Shown here one piece after another: positions 1 through 4,543 of a stretch of 7,145 nucleotides of DNA. Numbering within the stretch: position 1 is the stretch's first letter; the number at the start of each line of letters is the position of its first letter. The position numbers and the translations under genes were made by a program. Below the pieces are notes generated by a model. The model was given only the letters and a program-made list of their open reading frames with translations, searched no databases and had not been told where the DNA came from. Origin of the DNA: Clostridiales bacterium UBA3705 (GTDB lineage Bacteria; Bacillota_A; Clostridia; Oscillospirales; Oscillospiraceae); NCBI GenBank assembly GCA_002372735.1, contig DFIE01000086.1, positions 1 to 7,145 of the forward strand, written 5' to 3'.

Positions 1-53
1 CCTCTGCCAGAGCCTTCTTTGTGGCAGAAGGCAGAGCCGTGGCAGAGCAGTAA
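1..53 (+). CDS. Possible C-terminal tail of a rightward gene (partial)
   Basis: Reading from base 3, this stretch encodes a short tail ending ...FFVAEGRAVAEQ and a TAA stop at 51-53. A strong hairpin with a T-run follows 16 nt later, which is how a gene end followed by its terminator would look, and the codons (GCC, GTG, GCA, GAG) fit the rest of the window. Only 16 codons are visible, so neither family nor function can be named. Frame +2 also closes nearby (TAA at 62-64), so the frame is uncertain. The alternative is non-coding sequence: the segment contains several GGCAGA-type repeats that can pair with one another. Confidence 0.3.
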   Translation, partial: SARAFFVAEGRAVAEQ

Positions 54-69
54 TTCCCAAATAAAACCC

Positions 70-99
70 AAGGGCCGGCGCTTCTGCGCCGGCCCTTTT
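70..99 (+). terminator. Strong hairpin, probable terminator of the gene to the left
   Basis: A perfect 12-bp stem (70-81 with 86-97) closes a four-base TTCT loop and runs into TTTT (96-99) on the plus strand. It lies 16 nt after the possible stop at 51-53, so it most simply ends a rightward transcript. On the minus strand the stem can be extended past a small bulge by CCC/GGG and is followed by TTTTATTT, so it could also act as a second stop for secG transcripts. Direction is therefore an inference. Confidence 0.6.
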
Positions 100-126
100 G
101 GGATTCCAAAACCGGAAAAACAGCAT

Positions 127-169
127 AAAAAAACCGCCTCCCCGCGATCACAGCGAGGAGGCGTTTTTT
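127..169 (-). terminator. Rho-independent terminator of secG, possibly bidirectional
   Basis: An 11-bp stem pairs 135-145 with 153-163 around a 7-base loop. Read leftward it is followed by one G and then seven T (127-133), only 11 nt beyond the secG stop. One position (142/156) is a C-A mismatch in plus-strand RNA but a permitted G-U pair in minus-strand RNA, which favours leftward use. A T6 run (164-169) on the plus side means it could also catch rightward transcripts. Confidence 0.82.
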
Positions 170-174
170 GCAGA

Positions 175-429
175 TCAATACTTGACCTGCGCCAGGATGA
201 CGGTGACCAGGGTCAGCAGCACGAAGGCCAGGCCGATCCACTTGGTTACCTTTGCCAGCTTGGCATCCAGGGTCTTGGTGCCGCCCTTGGCCAGGAAGGA
301 GTCGGAACCGCCGGCGATGGCGCCGGACAGGCCTGCAGACTTGCCGGACTGGAGCAGGACCACAGCAATGAGCAGCACAGCGCTCAGCAGGGACAGACCC
401 AGGGAGACGTAGAAAGCAACGTTCAGCAT
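175..429 (-). CDS. secG: Protein-export membrane protein SecG
   Basis: SecG is the small auxiliary subunit of the SecYEG translocon in the cytoplasmic membrane and assists SecA-driven protein export. The 84-aa product has the family layout: a first hydrophobic helix (about residues 4-26), the conserved stretch LLQSGKSAGLSGAIAGG (25-41), a polar loop with FLAKGGTKTLD, and a second helix (about 63-81). Length is normal for the family. I start at ATG 429 because a GGAGG lies 8 nt upstream. A longer reading from TTG at 444 would place the start inside that ribosome site, so it is rejected. The gene appears to have its own promoter (500-528) and its own terminator. In many Firmicutes secG lies next to rnr and smpB; neither is visible here, and the possible neighbour beyond it points the opposite way. 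Confidence 0.93.
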   Translation of the reverse strand: MLNVAFYVSLGLSLLSAVLLIAVVLLQSGKSAGLSGAIAGGSDSFLAKGGTKTLDAKLAKVTKWIGLAFVLLTLVTVILAQVKY

Positions 430-437
430 ATAAGATA

Positions 438-442
438 CCTCC
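438..442 (-). promoter_or_regulatory. Ribosome binding site that fixes the secG start
   Basis: The minus strand reads GGAGG here, 8 nt before ATG 429. The alternative in-frame TTG (444-442) overlaps this element and has no separate ribosome site, so the ATG start is strongly preferred. Confidence 0.85.
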
Positions 443-447
443 AATCA

Positions 448-464
448 TGCCGTAGTTCACGGCA
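448..464 (-). other. Small hairpin in the secG leader
   Basis: A perfect 6-bp stem (TGCCGT / ACGGCA on the minus strand) with a 5-base loop ends five bases before the GGAGG of secG. If transcription starts near 493 it lies in the 5' untranslated region. It could affect mRNA stability or ribosome access, but a stem this short is weak evidence of regulation. Confidence 0.4.
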
Positions 465-499
465 CACGGCAGCCGGTATTTTCATTCAAAGCGTAGTAT

Positions 500-528
500 A
501 TATTAGCACAGATTGCTTCTGATTGCAA
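500..528 (-). promoter_or_regulatory. Promoter of secG
   Basis: The minus strand carries TTGCAA (528-523), a 17-bp spacer, then TAATAT (505-500), a good sigma-A-type pair in an AT-rich gap. Transcription would begin near 493, giving a leader of about 64 nt. No hairpin terminator is visible between the desulfurase stop (555) and this promoter, so read-through from upstream may add to secG expression. Confidence 0.65.
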
Positions 529-554
529 GCATTATTTTTTGAGATTTTTCGCCC

Positions 555-1679
555 TTATCCCAGCCTGGCCACAGCCTTGGGCAGGGCGTCCAGGAACAGG
601 GCAATCTCTTCCCGGGTGGTAAACCGGCTCAGACTCACCCGGATGGACCCGTCGATCACCGCCGGGTCCACGCCCATGGCCTCCAGCACATGGGAGCGGT
701 GGCCCCTGGCACAGGCGGAGCCGGCGGAGACGTAGATCCCCATGTCCTGCAGGCAGTTGATCAGCCCCTGGGATCGCAGCCCCGGCACTGCCAGGCTCAG
801 GATGTGGGGGGCCTGGGGCGTGCCGTTGATCACCACCCCGGGCAGCTGGGCCAGCCCCCCGGCCAGCTGGTCCAGCAGGGCCCGCTCGGCGGCAGCATCC
901 TGCCGCAGGGTGGGGGCGGCCGCGGCGCAGGCGGCGCCAAAGCCCAAAATGGCCGGCATGGCCTCGGTGCCGGACCGCATTCCGCTCTCCTGGCCGCCGC
1001 CCAGCACAAAGGCGGGCAGGGGCAGCCCCTTGCGGACGTACAGGGCGCCCACCCCCTTGGGCCCGTGGACCTTGTGGCCGCTGACGGAGATCAGATCCGC
1101 CCCCAGCCGGTCGGCCCGGAAGGGGAGCTTTAAAAAGGCCTGGACGCAGTCGGTGTGGAACAGGGCGTTGGGGGCAAGGCGGCGGGTCAGCCGCACCATG
1201 GCGGCAATGTCCATCACCGAGCCCACCTCGTTGTTTACCATCATCACGCTCACCAGCACGGTGTCCTTCCGCAGGGCCGCGGCCAGGGTCTCCGGCGGGA
1301 TGCACCCCCGGGCGTCCGGGGCCAGGCGGGTGATCTCAAAGCCCTCCGCCTCCAGCCGGGCCATGGGCTCCAGCACGGCGTGGTGCTCAATTTGGGTGGT
1401 GACGATGTGCCTGCCCCGCTTGGCCATCCGCCGGGCGGCGGAGAAGATGGCCCAGTTGTCGGCCTCGGTGCCCCCGGCGGTGAAAAACACCCGGTCCGGG
1501 TCGGCCCCCAGGGCCTGGGCCACCTGGAGCCGTGCCCCGTGGAGGGCCCGCTGGGCCTCAATGCCCAGGTTGTGCAGGGCGCTGGGGTTGCCCCAGCAGT
1601 CGGTCATGGCCCGGGCCACGGCCTGTACGGCCTGGTCGCAGGGCCGGGTGGTGGCGGAATTATCCAGATAAGCAATCAT
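555..1679 (-). CDS. Cysteine desulfurase, NifS/IscS type (class V aminotransferase)
   Basis: This PLP enzyme takes sulfur from L-cysteine as an enzyme persulfide, leaving alanine, and supplies Fe-S cluster assembly or tRNA thiolation. The 374-aa product opens with YLDNSATT. It has TQIEHHAVLEP (His99 stacks on PLP in the family), NNEVGS (149-154), HTDCVQ (Asp177 and Gln180 at the PLP positions), SGHKVHGPKGVG with the Schiff-base Lys203, and RSGTEA (235-240). The sulfur-carrying Cys323 sits in GSACARGHRSHVL. The loop after this Cys is about two residues shorter than in E. coli IscS (SLEPSYVL form). Start: an AGGAG 10 nt upstream supports ATG 1679. An in-frame ATG 39 nt earlier lies inside mnmE and is less likely. 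The gene starts 13 nt after the mnmE stop, so the two are almost surely co-transcribed. No iscU/sufU scaffold or mnmA is visible, so whether it serves Fe-S clusters or tRNA is inference. Confidence 0.92.
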   Translation of the reverse strand: MIAYLDNSATTRPCDQAVQAVARAMTDCWGNPSALHNLGIEAQRALHGARLQVAQALGADPDRVFFTAGGTEADNWAIFSAARRMAKRGRHIVTTQIEHHAVLEPMARLEAEGFEITRLAPDARGCIPPETLAAALRKDTVLVSVMMVNNEVGSVMDIAAMVRLTRRLAPNALFHTDCVQAFLKLPFRADRLGADLISVSGHKVHGPKGVGALYVRKGLPLPAFVLGGGQESGMRSGTEAMPAILGFGAACAAAAPTLRQDAAAERALLDQLAGGLAQLPGVVINGTPQAPHILSLAVPGLRSQGLINCLQDMGIYVSAGSACARGHRSHVLEAMGVDPAVIDGSIRVSLSRFTTREEIALFLDALPKAVARLG

Positions 1680-1689
1680 ATGCGCAAAA

Positions 1690-1694
1690 CTCCT
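1690..1694 (-). promoter_or_regulatory. Ribosome binding site of the desulfurase, overlapping the mnmE stop
   Basis: AGGAG on the minus strand shares two bases with the mnmE TAG stop (1695-1693), and the spacer to ATG 1679 is 10 nt, slightly long. This tight arrangement suggests ribosomes finishing mnmE help load the desulfurase message (translational coupling, inferred). Confidence 0.65.
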
Positions 1695-3054
1695 ATTTTC
1701 CCACGCAAAAGCGTTCAAAGATCCGGGCGGTGATGTCCTCCCGGACGGTGCGTCCGGTCAGCTCGCCCAGGGCGGTCATGGCCTCCTCCAGCTCCAGCAG
1801 CACCGCATCGGGGGTGACGCCCCGGTCCATGGCCCCCAGGGCCCGGAGCAGGGCAGACCTGGCCCGGTACACGGCCTCCGCCTGGCGGGTGTTGGTGAGA
1901 ATCCCGCCGTCACAGGGCAGATCCGTGGCAAACCGCCGCTGGATAAAGGCGGACAGGGCCTCCAGCCCGGTGCCGTCCTTGGCAGACAGGGAGAAGACCT
2001 CCTCAAAGGGCAGCTCCACCCGGAACACCCGCTGGGGCAGGTCGCTCTTGTTCAGCACGGCCACAGCGTATTTGGCAAGACCGGCGCTGTCCATGGCGGC
2101 GCGGTCCTCCTCGGTCAGGGGCTGGGCGGCGTCGCACACAAAGATTGCCAGGTCCGCGCCCTTGGCCGCCACCCTGGAGCGCTCCACCCCCATGGCCTCA
2201 ATCCGGTCTCCGGCGTCCCGGATGCCGGCAGTGTCTACCAGCCGGGCCAGAACCTTGCCAAAGCGGACGGTTTCCTCCACAGTGTCCCGGGTGGTGCCGG
2301 GGATGTCCGTCACAATGACCCGCTCATATCCCGCCAGGGCGTTGAGCAGGCTGGACTTGCCTGCGTTGGGCCGGCCCAGCAGCACGATCCTGGCCCCGGA
2401 TTTGAGAATCCGGCCCCGCTCACAGGTGTCGTATAACCGGGTCAGCGCCTTCACGTCCCGGCTCAGCGCCTGGCGGAAGTCCTCCAGGGCAAAGTCGGGG
2501 ATGTCCTCGTCCGGGTAGTCCAGCACCGCGTGGTAGTGGCTGCAGATGTCGGCAAGCCCCTCATAGATGGGATCGATCCGGGCGGCCAGGGCCCCGCCCA
2601 CCTGGGCGGCGGCGTTGGCTGCCATGTCAGCGCTCTGGGCTTCAATCAGATCGATCACCGCTTCCGCCCCGGTGAGATCCAGCTTGCCGTTCAAAAAGGC
2701 CCGCTTGGTGAACTCTCCGGGCCCGGCCTGCCGGGCGCCGGCCCGCAGCAGGGCGGAAAGCCCCGCCGTCAGCACGGCAGGGGAGCCGTGGCACTGGAGC
2801 TCCAGGGTGTCCTCGCCGGTATAGGTGTGGGGGGCCCGGGTGTAAACTGCCAGGGCCTGGTCCAAAATCCGGCCTTGGGTGTCGTACAGGGTGCCCAGCA
2901 GCAGGGTGCGGTCGGGGGCCTGGCTGAGCCGCTTTCCGTTTTTCAGCCGGAAAACCTGCTCTGCCACCTGGGCGCAGCCCTGGCCGGACAGCCGCAGGAT
3001 CCCCACGGCAGAGGGGGCAAGGGCGGTGGATATTGCGGCAATGACGTCAGACAT
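1693..3054 (-). CDS. mnmE: tRNA modification GTPase MnmE (TrmE)
   Basis: MnmE works with MnmG to add aminomethyl or carboxymethylaminomethyl groups to C5 of wobble uridine 34 in certain tRNAs, using a folate one-carbon unit and GTP. The 453-aa product has full family length. The N-terminal folate-binding domain (about 1-120) includes YTGEDTLELQCHG and GPGEFTKRAFLNGKLDL. A helical region follows. The inserted G domain has GRPNAGKS (227-234), TTRD (254-257), DTAG (274-277), NKSD (335-338) and SAK (357-359). The protein ends in FCVGK, carrying the essential C-x-G-K cysteine (Cys450). Start ATG 3054 is preceded by AGGAGG with a 6-nt gap; longer in-frame starts run into the promoter. mnmE often lies with rnpA, yidC, jag and mnmG near the origin. 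Here it is instead first in a pair with a cysteine desulfurase, under its own promoter. Confidence 0.96.
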   Translation of the reverse strand: MSDVIAAISTALAPSAVGILRLSGQGCAQVAEQVFRLKNGKRLSQAPDRTLLLGTLYDTQGRILDQALAVYTRAPHTYTGEDTLELQCHGSPAVLTAGLSALLRAGARQAGPGEFTKRAFLNGKLDLTGAEAVIDLIEAQSADMAANAAAQVGGALAARIDPIYEGLADICSHYHAVLDYPDEDIPDFALEDFRQALSRDVKALTRLYDTCERGRILKSGARIVLLGRPNAGKSSLLNALAGYERVIVTDIPGTTRDTVEETVRFGKVLARLVDTAGIRDAGDRIEAMGVERSRVAAKGADLAIFVCDAAQPLTEEDRAAMDSAGLAKYAVAVLNKSDLPQRVFRVELPFEEVFSLSAKDGTGLEALSAFIQRRFATDLPCDGGILTNTRQAEAVYRARSALLRALGAMDRGVTPDAVLLELEEAMTALGELTGRTVREDITARIFERFCVGK

Positions 3055-3081
3055 AGGGCACCTCCTGTTGGTTCTTGGCGT

Positions 3082-3110
3082 ATTATACCCGGAAATTTCC
3101 TGCAAGACAA
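3082..3110 (-). promoter_or_regulatory. Promoter of mnmE and the desulfurase
   Basis: On the minus strand TTGTCT (3110-3105) and a perfect TATAAT (3087-3082) are 17 bp apart. Transcription would start near 3075, giving a leader of about 20 nt that still holds the AGGAGG (3066-3061). The -35 element lies only 9 bp from the -35 of the rightward promoter. Confidence 0.7.
3091..3100. promoter_or_regulatory. 10-bp palindrome in the mnmE promoter spacer
   Basis: GGAAATTTCC is a perfect inverted repeat lying wholly between the -35 and -10 of the mnmE promoter, where a bound regulator would block polymerase. No regulator is assigned. A 10-bp palindrome can arise by chance, so this is a candidate site only. 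Confidence 0.3.
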
Positions 3111-3119
3111 GCCTTTTTG

Positions 3120-3148
3120 TTGCATTTCTCCGGAGAAAATAGTATAAT
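3120..3148 (+). promoter_or_regulatory. Promoter of the rightward three-gene operon
   Basis: TTGCAT (3120-3125), a 17-bp spacer and a perfect TATAAT (3143-3148) form a likely sigma-A promoter. Transcription would begin near 3155, about 25 nt before ATG 3180. It is divergent from, and packed against, the mnmE promoter. Confidence 0.68.
3125..3138. promoter_or_regulatory. 14-bp perfect palindrome between -35 and -10, candidate operator
   Basis: TTTCTCCGGAGAAA is a perfect inverted repeat that begins at the last base of the -35 and lies within the spacer of the rightward promoter. A dimeric repressor bound here would exclude polymerase, and an activator could realign the elements. I do not recognise the motif as that of a named regulator. 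In RNA it lies upstream of the predicted start site, so it is more likely a DNA site than a leader hairpin. Confidence 0.45.
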
Positions 3149-3179
3149 AACAGCAAATCTCAACAGGGAGGGATCCCCT

Positions 3180-3551
3180 ATGCAAGATTCCCTGCTGCTC
3201 TTCGACCTGATTATGGCGGCCATGCTGCTCTGGGCCGGGGGCAACGCAGCATACTGCGCCTTCCGCATCCAGCGGGAGTGTCAGCTTATTGACAACCGCT
3301 ATCTCTACCCCGGCAACTGTAAGCCGGAGCTGTGCCAGGACGTGGTCGGCTTTATCCTCTTCATTGTGCCCCGGCTGTGGGTGCTGGGGGTGATCTGCCT
3401 GCTGATGGGCCTGGCTACTCTGGTGCTGCGCTTCACCACCTGGGTCACCGTGCCCGACTGGATCAACTACGGGCTGATCCCCGGCATCGGGGTAGGGGCC
3501 TTTCTCTGGTACGTCACGGTGCAGCACCGTGCGGCAAAAAAATTCTGGTGA
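3180..3551 (+). CDS. Small three-helix membrane protein of unknown function
   Basis: The 123-aa product has three hydrophobic segments: about 5-26, 55-82 and 94-113. Between the first two lies a polar stretch with several cysteines (IQRECQLIDNRYLYPGNCKPELCQD), and the protein ends in the basic, aromatic tail HRAAKKFW. I do not recognise the family. The start is set by GGGAGGG seven nt before ATG 3180, and the upstream promoter is close to consensus. It is the first gene of an apparent operon: the next start codon is 10 nt after its stop. That it assists the membrane protease two genes down is a guess from position only. Codon use matches its neighbours, so there is no sign of recent transfer. 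Confidence 0.8.
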   Translation: MQDSLLLFDLIMAAMLLWAGGNAAYCAFRIQRECQLIDNRYLYPGNCKPELCQDVVGFILFIVPRLWVLGVICLLMGLATLVLRFTTWVTVPDWINYGLIPGIGVGAFLWYVTVQHRAAKKFW

Positions 3552-3561
3552 GGTAAGGGCT

Positions 3562-4509
3562 ATGAAAATTGTGATTCTGGACGCCAAGTGCGCCAACCCC
3601 GGAGATCTGAGCTGGGACGGCATTGCCGCCTTCGGCGAGCTCACGGTCTATGACCGCACCCCCGAGACCCTGATTGTGCCCCGCACCCGGGGCTGCCAGG
3701 TGGCCTTTACCAACAAAACCCCCTTCACCCGGCAGACCATGGAGGCCCTGCCGGAGCTGAAGATGATCGGGGTGCTGGCCACCGGCTACAACATTGTCGA
3801 CGTGGAGGCCGCCCGGGCGCTGGGAATTACCGTTACCAACATCCCGGCCTACTCCACCCAGGCCGTGGCCCAGCTGACCACCGCCCTGCTGCTGGAGATC
3901 TGCTCCCAGGTGGGGCTGCACAGCCAAGCCTGCCGGGAGGGCGCCTGGACCCGCAGCCCGGATTTCAGCTTTACCCTGGCGCCGCTGACGGAGCTGGCGG
4001 GCAAGACCTTCGGCATCGTGGGCTTCGGCCGCATCGGCAGGGCAGTGGCCGGGGTGATGGCCGCCCTGGGGATGCAGGTGCTGGTGTATACCCGCCACCC
4101 TGACCGGACCGAACACGTCACCTTTACAGACCTGGATACCCTTTTGGCCCGGTCGGACGTGCTGTCTCTGCACTGCCCCCTTACGGCGGAGAACGCCGGC
4201 CTGATCTGCCGGCAGACCATCGCCAAAATGAAGGACGGGGCCATTTTGCTGAACACCGCCCGGGGCGGCCTGCTGTGCGAGTCCGACGTGGCCGAGGCCC
4301 TGGCCCGGGGCAAGCTCCGGGCCCTGGGGGCTGACGTGGTCTCCGCCGAGCCCATTGCAGCGGACAACCCCCTGCTCAGCGCCCCCAATGTGTATCTCAC
4401 CCCTCACATCGCCTGGGCCCCCCAGGAGACCCGGCGCCGCCTGCTCTCCATTGCGGAGGACAATCTCCGGGCTTTTGCGGAGGGGCACCCAATCCATGTG
4501 GTCAGCTGA
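3562..4509 (+). CDS. D-2-hydroxyacid dehydrogenase, glycerate/hydroxypyruvate reductase type
   Basis: Enzymes of this family interconvert a 2-keto acid and its D-2-hydroxy acid using NAD(P)H in the cytoplasm; the closest-looking subgroup acts on hydroxypyruvate/D-glycerate. The 315-aa product (normal length) has the signature GVLATGYNIVDVEAA (70-84), then PAYSTQAVAQ (95-104). The Rossmann loop is GFGRIGR (154-160). The catalytic set is Arg234 in NTARGG, Glu263 in SAEP and His282 in PHIAW. The end of the second Rossmann strand reads VYTRHP, with no acidic residue at the usual NAD-selecting position, so NADP(H) use is possible (inference). Start ATG 3562 follows GAGG/AAGGG elements and lies 10 nt after the small membrane gene. 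SerC lies downstream but on a separate promoter. The exact substrate cannot be fixed from sequence; related options are other 2-keto acids or phosphoglycerate. Confidence 0.88.
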   Translation: MKIVILDAKCANPGDLSWDGIAAFGELTVYDRTPETLIVPRTRGCQVAFTNKTPFTRQTMEALPELKMIGVLATGYNIVDVEAARALGITVTNIPAYSTQAVAQLTTALLLEICSQVGLHSQACREGAWTRSPDFSFTLAPLTELAGKTFGIVGFGRIGRAVAGVMAALGMQVLVYTRHPDRTEHVTFTDLDTLLARSDVLSLHCPLTAENAGLICRQTIAKMKDGAILLNTARGGLLCESDVAEALARGKLRALGADVVSAEPIAADNPLLSAPNVYLTPHIAWAPQETRRRLLSIAEDNLRAFAEGHPIHVVS

Positions 4510-4543
4510 CGGCGCAGCCGCCGGCGGAAAGCGAGGAACGATC

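Noticed and set aside
1..60. CRISPR-like or tandem repeat array built on GGCAGA words
   Set aside because: The copies are short, unequal and unevenly spaced, with no spacer structure; they fit a biased coding tail (AEGRAVAE) better.
742..1671. 309-codon plus-strand open frame opposite the cysteine desulfurase
   Set aside because: Ser/Arg/Ala-rich shadow translation without family features; the minus strand encodes the real enzyme.
4510..4543. Separate promoter for the zinc ribbon-protease gene
   Set aside because: The 34-nt gap is GC-rich and has no -35/-10 pair, so co-transcription with the dehydrogenase is simpler.
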